Shown here: positions 28,924-40,190 of the stretch, piece after piece
Numbering within the stretch: the stretch's first letter is position 1
How the letters are laid out: the number at the start of each line of letters is the position of its first letter
Origin: Meandrina meandrites
Taxonomy: Eukaryota; Cnidaria; Anthozoa; Scleractinia; Meandrinidae
Assembly: GCA_963693305.1 (NCBI GenBank)
Contig: OY855915.1
Coordinates: 13,859,840 to 13,923,839, forward strand
Reading direction: 5' to 3'
DNA length: 64,000 nt
Notes under the pieces: model-generated
Told to the model about the DNA's origin: nothing
Databases searched by the model: none
What the model saw: the letters and a program-made list of their open reading frames with translations, nothing else
Program-made: the position numbers and the translations under genes

Positions 28924-30190
28924 ATGTCTACAAGGACGTGCACAAAATGCCATCTCCACGGCAAAATTGTGATTTTGACAGGGCACAAAAGGGTTTGCCC
29001 TTTTGCAAATTGCACCTGCTCACAGTGTGCTAGCCAGAATCATGGCCTTGAGTGAAGAAATGCACAGAGCGACCAAACCCACCGCCTGGACACTCCAGAG
29101 TTTAAATTTCTGGAAATGGCACCTGAGAAAATAGATACAACACTGGCGTTGCAGTTAGCGGATTATGAGACAGAATGCGGCAAAACCAGCAAAAAAAGTC
29201 AAAAGCCGAGCAAAGAAAGGTTAATTTCCGTTATTGGGAAGTAATTTTTCCTTCAATTGGTGTTAATTTAAGTCACGTTAATTCCAAATACATGTACCTT
29301 AATTAACACTAGCATTAATTTCATATAATAAGGTAAGCATTCTAACACTGCTGTTTCATTTCTTAATAGAAAAACCCGAAGTACTGCTCAACAAGCACAA
29401 GGTGCTGTATAACAGCATTAATTCCTACTCAAGGGAGATTGCAGCCCAAGATAACAGCCTTAGCCTGTTAAAAGTACTACGAACTGCTATAAATCTTCAC
29501 CAGAAACAACCAAGAGAGGGAAGTGCTGAGCTGCAGTCCAGAAACGCTCAAAATTTGACCCCCCCCCCCCCCACTTTTACAGCCAGAGATCCACCCACCA
29601 GCATTATCAACATCAAGGTCAGCCTCGCCGGACTTTGAAGAAAAACTGCACAGCTTGAAAAAAGTTTTGCCATCTGCTTCAGAAGTAAACCTCGCCGCCC
29701 TTTTGAGAAAAGAGGAAGGGGATATGAACGCAGTTGTGCAGTGCATTCTCGATTGCCGAGAAGAGCAACCCTCAGTGCTGGAAAGCAAGCCAATCAGGAT
29801 AATAGATCTCACAGAGGAAGGCCTGGTTCGATGCACACCAGAGTTTAACAGCTACCACAAATAGCAGTGGACGAAGGAGTTCTACGCAGCATCCTCCAAA
29901 TGGCAAGAGAAAAATTCAAGAGAGGGAACACCGGGAACCGGAGAAGATGCTGAGGGATTTAACTTGATGTCCTTCCATAAGCCGGCCTACACTAACAGCC
30001 CTTTCACTGTAATGCCTGACAACGAAAATTCAAAGAACTGACGGACAAGCCAAATGCAAATAGTGGTGCTTATCGCCAGTGTGCGAGTTGTATCCGGGAT
30101 GTAAACTTGCAGGGCACATTTTGTCCACTTTGCGGCGTGTTGCTAAACAAAAATAAATTTGGTGGTGAAAATGCAACGTGTCAAAAATAA
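28924..30190 (+). pseudogene. DM-domain (DMRT-like) locus with CUE/DMA-like segment; broken frame
   Basis: From ATG 28924 the frame gives a DM domain: CTKC (residues 6-9), H12-G, GHKRVC (20-25), C30, TCSQC with C32 and C35. This is the C-x2-C-x2-HG...GHK-x2-C-x4-C-x-C-x2-C zinc pattern of doublesex/mab-3 proteins. It then hits TGA at 29053, but the expected following sequence (VLARIMALSEEMHRA, compare the RQRVMA region of DM proteins) is in a shifted frame. A downstream exon near 29370 gives, after a C14 tract (29559-29572) that breaks frame, VLPSASEVNLAALLRKEEGD, resembling CUE/DMA domains, then IRIIDLTEEG, a SUMO-interaction-like motif. TAG follows at YHK; a frame at 30020-30190 adds CASC...CPLC. 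DM proteins are DNA-binding regulators. Here at least four breaks suggest a pseudogene or indel errors. Splice sites (29219/29370) are provisional and their phases do not match. Confidence 0.65.
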
Positions 30191-30469
30191 ATAAGAAATA
30201 AATTTGTCAGTCAATGTGAGAGCTCCTGTCGTCTGACCTGATTTTAATCTATTAAACATTGTCTATTGCATTAATCAGACTGTAAGGTCTTTCTGTTGGT
30301 GTCTATTTATCTTTATTTCCCTAATGTTTATTTCACGGGTTAAGTGAAATCCCTCTAGCTAGTTTAGTATTTTAACTATTATTTCAAAAACTGAATATCT
30401 GTATTTAACAGCATTTCTACTTTTACTGTTTTTATTCTTTTTAATCATATGAAATGTAAGTGCATAGAT

Positions 30470-30800
30470 CCTTCGCATTTCTGGCCTGCAAACTGTGGAA
30501 TGCGTTGCCTCAGACAATAAGACAATCAAAGGACATTAAATCTTTTAAGCGATCTCTTAAGGCCAATATGGCTTAAAGTTAGTACCTTTTTAACCTGTAA
30601 TTTGCGACATTTTAATTATTATATATTTTAACTTTTTACTTGTAAATATTAATTGTAAATATCAATGATAATTTTTAACACTTTTTCTATTTCTATTCCT
30701 ATAAATTGTTTATTTTTACACATGTACACATTCTAACGAGAACTGTATGTACTCCTAAGTGTCACATGTATAAATAAAATTTGATTTTGATTTGATTTTT
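30470..30800 (+). mobile_element. Third LINE 3' fragment
   Basis: FLACKLWNALPQTIRQSKDI followed by KSFKRSLKANMA and a stop at about 30575 is again the LWNxLP-type C-terminus of a CR1/L2-like RT. The 3' UTR ends with AATAAAATTTGATTTTGATTTGATTTT-type tail repeats at about 30775-30800. It is closer in wording to the element at 24.9 kb than to that at 23.8 kb, but is a distinct insertion. Confidence 0.6.
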
Positions 30801-30875
30801 TTGGACAGTATTACTATGGGGTTGTTGTCACTAATGCATTTTGTTTGTAAACTGGTTTTGAGGAAATTTCAATTA

Positions 30876-30980
30876 TTTTTAAAGCTGTATAATTATACTG
30901 CTAATAGTTATTGTTGTTTACCTCAAGTCATTATGGCATCATCTTTATGACACAACTGTGTGCAAGGACAAAGTCACATT
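30876..30980. repeat. 100-bp direct repeat, copy 1
   Basis: TTTTTAAAGCTGTATAATTA ... GGACAAAGTCACAT matches 32560-32664 almost perfectly, same orientation, 1.68 kb apart. The copy at 32.6 kb is joined to a locally duplicated segment, so it was probably inserted as part of a small rearrangement. Confidence 0.8.
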
Positions 30981-31390
30981 GTATGTTGCAAGAAATATGA
31001 TCAATGCAAGAAATGTGATGGACAATCCACACAACAATTTCTATACATGTAGTAAATTCCTAGATAAGGTCGCAAATGCATATCTGATATGTGGGGCATT
31101 GCACCATTTTGGAATGGAAACACTAACAGAGGATCCCAAAAACAATGTTTTAACTGGAGATCCAAGTGACAAGCAAGCTAAGCAAGCTATGCACTGAAAG
31201 TACGAGAAAGAAGGTCGTTTTGATGCTGTCCAGAGCAACTTCACATCCTTATCCCCCACTGAAATTGATCAGGACAAAGATAAAAATTACACCAACCAAG
31301 CCCTTGTTCTGTTGCTGTTGTGAATCAATCATGAAGATGCCATCAAACTTGGAAAAATCAATCTCTTTTCCGGAGTACATGATGATTGAA
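30958..31390 (+). pseudogene. Unrecognised frame with in-frame stops
   Basis: A 79-codon frame ending in SDKQAKQAMH* continues after its TGA as KYEKEGRFDAVQSNFTSLSP and further. A protein-like frame carried through a stop suggests decay of a real gene. I do not recognise it. Confidence 0.3.
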
Positions 31391-31519
31391 TATTGACTGC
31401 CAAAATACTGGTAATAAGTATTGCTATAAATGAGGCCAAGAGAATGTGTAAAGCTTGTTTCAAGGTTTCAAGCAAGGCTGCGAGAGCTGCTTTGGAGCTT
31501 CATTGTTAATGTCAAGGGA

Positions 31520-31900
31520 CCAAAACTAAAAGTTGCATTGAATGGTAAAAGAAGAAAACAAACAATTTCGCCACATAGTGAACCTTATCGATGAATACAG
31601 CTTGAATTTGTTCTTCAATGCCAAGATAGTGAAACGAGGACTGCCAAATAGCGCCTTGTGACTCGTAAACACAAGGTTGTATTCTCGTTCTAAAGCTTCC
31701 TTGTTTTCTGTCTCAGAACTTTCTGGTCCCAAGACAACAGCTTTTACTCCTTTCTCGTGAAGGATCTTTCATAAGGGAAACCAGAGGATATATAACGAGT
31801 TAAACTGCTTCAACAATCTCTCCTTCACCATGTTTGGAGTTATTCAAAACAAAGGGCATGACATGGAATATTAGGCTTTTTCATGAGCCTGTCGGTGCAA
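31520..31900 (-). pseudogene. RecQ-like helicase remnant (tentative)
   Basis: On the minus strand the frame GVKAVVLGPESSETENKEAL EREYNLVFTSHKALFGSPRF resembles the segment between helicase motifs Ia and II in RecQ-family proteins (..GI.A..L......E.....I....Y.L.Y.SPE.L....). The DEAH box that should follow is not visible; the frame runs into unrelated residues. Upstream, ISKPGFEEIREINGKLLKRT near 31935-31985 may belong to the same decayed locus. The assignment rests on a short similarity from memory. Confidence 0.35.
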
Positions 31901-32380
31901 CCATCAAAACATATTGGCCACCAATGTACGCTTCAACAACTTTCCGTTGATTTCACGAATTTCCTCAAAGCCAGGCTTGGATATACCAGTGTTTATCAAC
32001 TCTTGCACATTCATTTTCCTCACACTTCTTCATCTCAAGAACGAGCCAAGGATTTACAAGGAGCAAGTTTCCTGGAAAATGACATCAACAGAAATAGCCT
32101 TCCCTGCTGCCACACCTCCAGACAAACCCACCCCAGATTAGTTGGTAAAAAAATGGCACGCTACAGGCAAGAAAAGTATGTTTTCCACCAGACTTGTTAA
32201 CACTGACCACAGCTGGAGACCCCTTGGCTGCAAAGTAGCTGAAAGGTGGGATGTTCAGAGTCTACTATGATAAGGAAAAAATTTCAACTTTTTTTTCTGG
32301 GCAACTGCAATGAACAAGTCATGAAAAGAATCATGCAGAGTCATAATTGTGAAATGGGCGTCAATCACAAGGATTTGGCA

Positions 32381-32829
32381 CATGTCCCTCTTGTAAATTT
32401 AAGAAATTTTTGGACAAGAATAAAATAACATGAGTTTTTTTCTTGAACAACATGTCATCCTACAACCAAAAACGATGACATTCAGTCATGGGACAATGCC
32501 CCTGCTTTAAATGAAAACCGCAACTAAGTAAAGGCTCTATGATCATTTCATAGATCATATTTTTAAAGCTGTATAATTATACTGCTAATAGTTATTGTTG
32601 TTTACCTCAAGTCATTATGGCATCATCTTTATGACACAACTGTGTGCAAGGACAAAGTCACATGTCCCTCTTGTAAATTTAAGAAATTTTTGGACAAGAA
32701 TAAAATAACATGAGTTTTTTTCTTGAACAACATGTCATCCTACAACCAAAAACGATGACATTCAGTCATGGGACAATGCCCCTGCTTTAAATGAAAACCG
32801 CAACTAAGTAAAGGCTCTATGATCATTTC
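32381..32829. repeat. Local direct duplication (169 bp, offset 280 bp)
   Basis: 32381-32549 (CATGTCCCTCTTGTAAATTT to GATCATTTCAT) repeats at 32661-32829. The spacer holds the second copy of the 100-bp repeat from 30876. The sequence joins at CACATGTCC, where both parents share CACA(T/TG), compatible with template switching. Confidence 0.85.
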
Positions 32830-33163
32830 ATTGATCATTTCTTTCAACATGTCGTATTTGGGATATCCATACAATTCTAAGTTCAATCTAGGAATGTTCA
32901 GTTTGTTCAGCAAGTCTCTTTTCACGTGTACTCCCTTGGTTCATCCTTGCCTCATACAACTGCCTTGTCACTTCTTCCAACCTGTAATCCTCATTGGCTT
33001 TTTCTTTCTTCCAGGGTGGATATGTCAGTCTGTGAATGTGGTGCTTGATGTAAGACACAGTTTCCTTTACCACGGGGGATAAACTGCACCTCAAGGTTCT
33101 AATGACCGCAATAATAAGAAAAAGAAGAGCTACAATTGATGCGATCACACGTTCAAGATCCAT
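32740..33163 (-). pseudogene. Small membrane-anchor protein remnant, frameshifted
   Basis: From ATG 33163 (minus) the frame begins MDLERVIASIVALLFLIIAV, a single hydrophobic segment (about residues 5-22) suited to a signal anchor, then a basic/charged tail with TYPPWKKEKANEDYRLEEV. After EARMNQG the protein-like sequence moves to another frame (LLNKLNIPRLNLELYGYPKY, MLKEMINEMII) that ends at 32740. A single-base shift near 32935 explains both. Family unknown. Confidence 0.35.
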
Positions 33164-33169
33164 GGCAGA

Positions 33170-36100
33170 TTTCTTGTCACGCGAAGTGAAAAAAGAAACA
33201 TTTAAGGAATGTCTATATGTATTCTCATCTGTCTTCTACTCAGGATTTGAGTGACATGCTTATGTCAAGGCACCATGTGGAAAGTGTTAGAGTTGACTCA
33301 TTGGTTTTACCTTGGTAAACTTTGTAAACCTTTTCCCTACCATAGGAAATGCCTTTTACCACAATAAAAAACAAAGTGTGACCTCAACCATTGTCATCAG
33401 ATATTTGTACACATCATTCAAGTCTGTAACACAATACAGCCACTATCCCTATGAGAGTTCAAGCATATATAATGACTTTTTTGGATTAGTTATTTTAACT
33501 TACAATTTTTTTTGGGAATGAAAACTAGAAGGAGGTCAGAGATGAGGGTTGCAAGGTGGTGATTGTATGGCACAATGGCGATTCAAATGCAACTCAGTAA
33601 AGCAACAATTTCCTGAGACAATTGTTTACAAAAGTGGTAGCTGTGTATGTGTGACATGCAACATAACATTAAGAAGGCATCCAAAAAGGATTTTTTGGCT
33701 CATGTATCAAGAGAAAACAAAGATGTGTTCCCTTCAGTAGCAACAGCAAAGTACAAGTGTGACATTGTAATGAGCCTGAAGAGTATGTTAGGGCAATGAG
33801 GGCTCATGAAAAGTACCACTGCCAAGATATCTGTAAAAGGAGTGTTGGGAAGACATGGGTTTCGTCTGTTTGTCAATATGGCAACTGCAATGATAAAGAA
33901 CTAGATTGTACTGGTAGACCTCGCAAAACTAAGAACCCACTGACCACCCAGTGATGGACAGGGGACATGTGAACCTCTCCTGTTCAAAGTCTTTACAGGA
34001 AAGAGGAAAAACTCTACAGCTTTCAGTGAATTTTTGGCAAGAGATAGAATAGACATAAGAGGATTATCTACAATGATATTGATGGCAGATTCTGATAGTT
34101 CACCTTTTGTAATAGCATCCTTGAAAACCTTTCACCTTCAATAGATAGTCTTACAGACAAACTGGAGGACTCGCCACAGGGAGCCGCCTTGTGTGTTGCA
34201 TGAGAAAATTTGTGGAAAATAATCGCATAAACTAATTAACAACAAAACACCACTTTCTTGAAGTCCATTTAGTTACCTTTAGAATGACATATAGCATACC
34301 AAATTGGTTGAATATAACCAAAGCTAGCACCCCTATCTAAAACACGTCAAAAATGGCATTTTTAGGGCAATCACCCAAGGGTTTAAGTCAAGTTTGTTCA
34401 ATGTATTTTAATTTAATGATATTATTTTTAGGCAAATGTTAATGTAACTGTGTGGACAGTTGCAAATGCCATTCCTAACCATGCACCATTGCTTTTCAAC
34501 AAATACAAGGTGGGTTAAAGTATTATTCAAGTACAAGCCAAGGAGTCCAGGCACTCTGCAATTAAATCTGACCTCGCACTTACTAATCATTCTATGTTCA
34601 CATGTCAATTAGGTAAATAGTGGCAGATAATGCAGGGAACCTTTGTAAGGACATTCTATCTCCGACAACATCAGCCAATGCCCTCATACATTTAACATTT
34701 TTAGTCCTGTCTCCCATCGTTCTCTGATAAACCTAATCACTGCTAGTGTGGAAGAGAGTGAAATTAGGTTTCTACATGTGCTGTCTGTGAAGAATTTTCT
34801 GTGAAGAATGCTCTAAAATTTTAGTTTGTGCTAGGGATCAGAAACTTACAGATGCTTTACTTAGAATTTTAAAGCCTCTGATTTTGATGTTTGTAAAGTC
34901 AGATTTCCTGATGAAGTAACTTTGCAGTCTTACTGCAAGTTTAGTCATCATAAGGAGAAAAGACCAGTAGTACCCAGCTGGGAGACAATTATCCAAAAGA
35001 TTTGCCCATCAAACAGCTTAAAGAAATGGCATTGACAGGTTCAAAGAAGACAGGTAGCAAAGACATCTTAATAACACTTGAAACTTAAAAAGGTTATCGC
35101 CTCCAATATAAGACACAAAATTTTCTTTATTTATTAAAATATTTTTCAGATTTATTCCCCATGTCACTTTAAAACCAAACAATAAAGTTAACAAGACATT
35201 TATATATTATTTTGTAGTATCACAAGGATTTAATAATCAATGGCAATTTCATAAATCCTTTGGTATGATTTGAATTTAGTAATTTATTGAGTGATCAATA
35301 GATTCTGGGATTCGCGTGACAGAATATGCAATCATAAGCATGCTCCCTTTCAAAGACCACAAATCAGCAAACATAATACACAGACAACTTGGTGATGCAG
35401 ACATTAGCCTGGTGTACACAAGCCATAAGATCAAGGACAAAATCAAAGGGAGGGAAGAAAGAGAAGTCATCACTTGAGAATCAACCAGGTGTTTTTTTTT
35501 TGTTACACACTGGTTGCATCAGTGAATAACATGGAAAAACATAAGGAATCAGCAGTCAGAAACCAATGCAGAGAGTAACACCATATGGACTCAAATGACA
35601 TTGTGCTATGCTTCAACAAGAACAACAAACTTGATTTCCTTACATAAAATTGAGTCAGGCTGAGCGTTTAACAGTCAAATTTGATGTCACCTTTGACTGA
35701 TTATGTTGCTAGGTTGGAATAACAATGTTCCGCCAGGAAAAAAGCGCATTGTGAAAACATGGACTGAAAGCAAGAGCAGTCTCTTTTATCTCCAAGGAAA
35801 CCTTTATTTTCTGGTGTCGTGCATATAATCATCAACAAAATCTTTGACAATATGCTTTTTACCAGACAGAACATTGTCATTCCCACCAAGCAACATGTCA
35901 TTTTGCCTCTCAACATGATCAATAAACTGTGACAACAAACGGGACAACTGAGACTGTTAAATGGTTGAATTGAATCTGAATGATTCTTATAAAAAAACTG
36001 AACCCAACGCTCAACAGTGTGATTCCGTCCAGACAAAATTATTATTTGTTCTTTCTTTTTACACTAGACCTTTTTGTGGTTGTTTTACTGTTTCATTGTA

Positions 36101-36430
36101 TCATGCCCTTTTACCCAACTTTGTCCAAGAGTCATTGTGGTTGTTTGAAATCCTGTGCTATTGTTTATGTATAAATAAATTTTTTTTTACAAGGCCGCAT
36201 TTTGGGAGACCTTTTCTCAAAGCTTTTAAATGCCAAAGAAATTCTGTAAGCGCTCAAAATATTATTAGTCTGTTCAAAATGTTTAGTTTTATTTATTTCA
36301 ATAATTTGCTCGGGATAAAAACTAAATGCGCAAACGTAGATCGCAAAGTTCTAAAACTGGGGAATATCACTTAGTGGTTTTGGCTGCATCACGTGACGTG
36401 TTCAGACCAATCGTGTGCGCGAAAAATATT
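33170..36430. other. Long stretch without a supportable gene
   Basis: A+T-rich with many short frames and stops. Pieces such as SLVYTSHKIKDKIKGREERE (plus, near 35405) look formerly coding, but no family is recognisable. Two AATAAA-like hexamers near 36175 follow a hydrophobic frame without coding features. No inverted terminal repeats found. Confidence 0.35.
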
Positions 36431-36437
36431 TGATGGA

Positions 36438-36632
36438 TTATAATATGTTATATTTTATTATAATTGTGTCATTAACAGGCTGTGAATATATCTCGTCAAA
36501 ATCATCAAAGCCACAATTGACAATATTGTCAATATAACTGTCTTCATCACTGTTTGTTCTCAGCACTTCACACATTTCTTCCAGTTCCATTGCTTGTGCC
36601 ATTTCAGTTGGTGATGGCATGTTAGAAAACAA
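36438..36632 (-). CDS. Acidic exon-like frame in repeat R copy 2, unrecognised
   Basis: The minus frame gives MPSPTEMAQAMELEEMCEVL then NSDEDSYIDNIVNCGFDDFD, strongly acidic and predicted helical. The first part is conserved in copy 1 (up to the PLE junction), supporting past coding. It lies directly downstream, in the minus sense, of the conserved 36907-36650 frame, and the two may be adjacent exons of one gene. No family recognised. Confidence 0.35.
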   Translation of the reverse strand: MFSNMPSPTEMAQAMELEEMCEVLRTNSDEDSYIDNIVNCGFDDFDEIYSQPVNDTIIIKYNIL

Positions 36633-36649
36633 ATGGCCAGAAATGCTTT

Positions 36650-36907
36650 TTACAGCCTTGATTTTTTTAACTTTTTTTCTCTGTCAAATGCAAAGAACCT
36701 ATCAGCATGTGCACAAGGAATTCCAAACTCTGCACCAAACTGCTCCAATATAGAGGCAGTGCCTGTCACAGTAGCATTGTTTTCCAGAGACAAGGGAAGA
36801 AGTAAAAACTCACTTTTTCCCTGGAATGGAAATTCCCTTTCAAGATCAGGAGTGTCAAATTTGTATTCCTTTACAGTTTGTGCAACCTTGAAGCTACATC
36901 CTTTCAA
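36650..36907 (-). CDS. Repeat R copy 2 counterpart of the 85-aa frame
   Basis: Same 85-codon frame as at 19984-20241 with about five substitutions and no indels. The donor-like GT after DREKK in copy 1 is changed here (GTTAA), so if it was a splice site it is lost in this copy. No function inferred. Confidence 0.4.
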   Translation of the reverse strand: MKGCSFKVAQTVKEYKFDTPDLEREFPFQGKSEFLLLPLSLENNATVTGTASILEQFGAEFGIPCAHADRFFAFDREKKLKKSRL

Positions 36908-37050
36908 CCATGCATCACACTATTTTTCTTCCATGCTTGCAAATCGCTTATTTGCTGTAGGTATTTGGTTAAGGGCTACATTCAAAAGATTCAAAAAATA
37001 TCTGTCCTTCACTTTTTCCCATATACTAGAATGGTTTTCACCTGCCTCTA

Positions 37051-37725
37051 CAGTGCTTCAAGCCCAAATTTTTCAGAAGTCGCCTTTTGGCGACTTTCTT
37101 TTGTAAAATGGTCGCTGCTAGAAAAATTTTGGTCGCCAAAAATCAAAGCGTTTTTAAAGCAGGACACCTTATGTTGCCTTACATGAAGTAATACTGCTGA
37201 CCATTACGAGCCGAATTAAAATTGTTCGAAGAACGTTCCAACGTAGTTATTTTCGTCTGCAGACCTTTGCATTGAAGAGTTTTTTTGTTGAACTGTTCCA
37301 ATTATCATGCAGAAAAGTAAATAAAAGATTAAAGAAACAGGTAAAGAAGATAAACATGCAAAACAAGTTTAATTCTTGTACAGTACACTGAAACAATGGA
37401 AAGGAAATGTGGTTTGCAAACTTTATAGGTGGTTCCATGATCGAAGGCATCAAAACAAAACACAAAACACAATTAGGAGTCTGAGCAATGAGGTATCCTT
37501 AATTCAAACATATAAGTAAGATAGGCGATTGAAATAGTTGTAATGAAAAGTTTTGTGGTCAAATTTGTTTGGCTAAGTGATTGAACTGCAAAAAGAAATG
37601 TTGATGCGTAGCCAGCCCTTTGCATTACACTGGTCGCCAAATTGGCGACCTGTGTGGAAAATTTAGTCGCCAAATTTTATTTCGACTCGCCATGGCGACC
37701 AAAATGGTCGCAGCTTGAAGCGCTG
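37051..37725. mobile_element. hAT-like non-autonomous element, 5-bp target duplication
   Basis: Ends are CAGTGCTTCAAGC and, in reverse complement, CAGCGCTTCAAGC. The flanks repeat CTCTA (37046-37050 and 37726-37730), present once in the empty copy at 20380-20384. The ends hold several GGTCGC / TGGCGACC motifs in both orientations, a plausible subterminal binding repeat. 675 bp, no transposase. CAG-type termini with short duplications fit the hAT superfamily (5-bp-duplicating groups are known). Confidence 0.8.
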
Positions 37726-38048
37726 CTCTAAAAAAGACAAACCAGAATAACACATACACTTTACTTGAGGGTCTCAACAGAACCCTTAATAACAGTAAGT
37801 CTTTTTTACTGCACCAGGATGAGTGTATTAACAAGTAAATAATTCCCACAATAATAAATTATGTCAAGTTAATTGATTCAATACGAAGATCTTGTTATTA
37901 AATACTTTAGACTGTAGAAATCAATTTGTTCACTTGAAATGAGAAAGATCTAAATTCAGTTCTGGTATGTTGCAAGCATGGGACATTAAGAACAATCTAA
38001 GTTCCCGATGGAAAAGAAACCCAGGTCTTTTTGTGCACAGGTCAGATA

Positions 38049-39578
38049 CAGTACCGCTCAAAGGTAAGTTGACAGTCTCGACTCGATCCTCGAGACTCGA
38101 TCCTCGCGTCTCGAAGTTCGAGTCACTCGAATTTCGAGTCTCGAGGATCGAGTCTCGAGTATCGAGGATCGAGAAACAAGGCAATCTCGAATATTCATAA
38201 CTCGAAAAAGCTTTCGAGGAAACGATTTATTTCTCGAGTGGAGAATAAAAGCTGCTCGCACATCATTTACAAGTGTTTCGCAGCTACCATGAGTGCATGA
38301 ACGTTCGACAGTGCGATAAATTCGGGGAGACCTTATTGGTATTCCGTTTACTTGCCTACAAGTATTGACAAAAAACGTCCGAGAAAGACGGTGAATGACG
38401 AGTTTTAAGAATGAAATTGGTAGAAACCGAACTAAAAACTTCTGCTCACCCAAGACTTGTCTTAGGATAAGCAAGTGCATGTTATCAATGATTATTTCAG
38501 ATGCAAGCAAATCTGTGAGTTTCAGTAGCCTGAACTTCAGACGTCTCTTTCTGGTCGCTACTGAAATTCAGACAAGAGTTTCCGTAAATAGAACCGGTTC
38601 TTAAATTTGAGTTGTAAAAATTCTGTAGTCAGCAAACGAAACATTCCACGTAACAAAAATTGGAGCCGCGAAGCCTTCCGTAAATAAATGGCAATGCAAC
38701 CTTGTGTCGCGCCATTACATCTAGCTTGAAAGTAAACATGTTTTATTTTTTGTGAATTTGACATAACATTCTTTAAACCTAAATTCTTCTTGAATGAAAC
38801 TTGACTTCATTTATAACTCAGATAATAGCGACAATTGTAATTACAGCTTTAGAGAAGTTATACAAATTTTGCTTTTTTAAAAGCGGCGTGGCGTTAAAAG
38901 TTGGCAAAATTTGCATATGTCAAAAGTAATTTGAAACGTTTTGATTAGCTTCAGCGTAAATAAATGTAACACAACGCCGCACGCAACTATCCTATTTAGA
39001 TTCTTCCATACACATGTAATTGCGTTTTTCAAAAGAAAACTAAATGACAGAGTGAACTATAGGCTTAATATTTGCGTCCTAAATCATAACACAAACAATC
39101 GTATGCGTGACATTACACACGTGCTTCATGTTTGTTCTGAGAACGCCTGATCGCAAGCTAAGTTTTATGTCGTCGATTCGGCGAGACCGCGCTAATTCCA
39201 ACTCGGTTATTTCTGGTTCGATTAGCCCTAAATTCATTCACTATCGACTGTTTCGAGCTCTTGCTGTTTCAAACTTTTTGTTCACCTGACGATTCAAAAT
39301 ATTAAACGACCAAGCGCGCATTGTTACAGTAGAGATGAGTAGCTTCGACTGTGTACAACACTTGTGAGTGCGGCCCGCTTGAGCAATTTATTTCTCCAGG
39401 AATCATTCAAGCGACAAGCTCATTATTTTTCTCGACTCGAGACTCGATACTCGAACCTCGAAATTTTTGACTCGAGACTCGAGACTCTAAACTCAAAGTT
39501 TTCGAGTTTCGAGGATCGAGTCTCGAGGCTCGAGGATCGAGGCTCGAGGGACTGTCAACTTACCTTTGAGTGGTACTG
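38049..39578. mobile_element. TA-targeting MITE (1530 bp) with TCGAG-rich subterminal arrays
   Basis: Terminal inverted repeats of about 29 bp with one mismatch begin CAGTACC(G/A)CTCAAAGGTA. Flanking TA is present on both sides (38047-38048, 39579-39580) and once in the empty copy at 20702-20703. Just inside each end lie about 110 bp made of TCGAG/TCGAT variants (38074-38190 and 39430-39550), mirror images of one another. No transposase frame. CAGT termini plus TA duplication suggest a Tc1/mariner or pogo-type source. Confidence 0.85.
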
Positions 39579-39673
39579 TACTCCAACTACGTGTACTTAT
39601 AGCTAAACAGGGAGATTCCTGGCAAGCGTGGACATCAACAAGGTTCATATGTGGCATTCATTCTACAGGTACA

Positions 39674-39851
39674 CAGTGCTTTCAATAAGCACCGACGGCC
39701 GACGAAAAGTGTCGGCTACTTTGCTCGGAGAAGTCGGCTACTTTTTCCCGTAAATTGAAGAAACTAGAGAAAGATCCTTTCAAACCTTGTTGATGCAGTC
39801 GGCTACTCTATTCGAACTAGCTGCCTACTTCAAATTTTATTGAAACCCCTG
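39674..39851. mobile_element. 178-bp MITE with CAGTGCTTTCAATAA ends
   Basis: Left end CAGTGCTTTCAATAA and right end (reverse complement) CAGGGGTTTCAATAA; flanks share GGTACA (39668-39673 and 39852-39857). The interior repeats (G)TCGGCTACT three times. hAT-like by its termini. Confidence 0.65.
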
Positions 39852-40190
39852 GGTACATATAGTACCACTAGGGTCAGCCATGTCTAAGCTAGTGTCCTGT
39901 GCATTAATAAAAAAAATGAATGGTAAATTTTAAACTTGGTCAGAGAAATTAGAAAGACGTAATTTACATCTTTTTTCCTTATTGCTCACTTCAGATTGCA
40001 AATTCTACAGAATGGAATAAAAATTCCAAGTTCACTATAGAAGGCAAGCAGTGTTCATATTTAGATTTTCTGGTTTTATTCTGAAAGTAGTACTGGTTGT
40101 TATCAATAGTATAAGCAGGACTCGACAATATTTTCAATTCTTCAAGACAGATGATACATGTACACATACATTGCAACAAATTTAACATAC

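Larger units (their letters stand above)
36507..39665. repeat. Repeat R, copy 2, carrying two DNA-transposon insertions
   Basis: Matches 19842-20785 once the insertions at 37051-37725 and 38049-39578 are removed; differences are scattered point changes. This copy continues leftward (36438 on) with a minus frame that includes NMPSPTEMAQAMELEEMCEV, a continuation lost at copy 1. Confidence 0.85.

Noticed and set aside
34900..34930. CTGATGAAGTAACTTTGCAGTC as a sixth hammerhead
   Set aside because: It has a CTGATGA word but no GAAA element and no pairing stem II or stem I around it.
38049..39578. CRISPR-like or satellite array from the TCGAG repeats
   Set aside because: Units are irregular, lack spacers of constant length, sit inside a transposon with clear ends and mirror each other across it.
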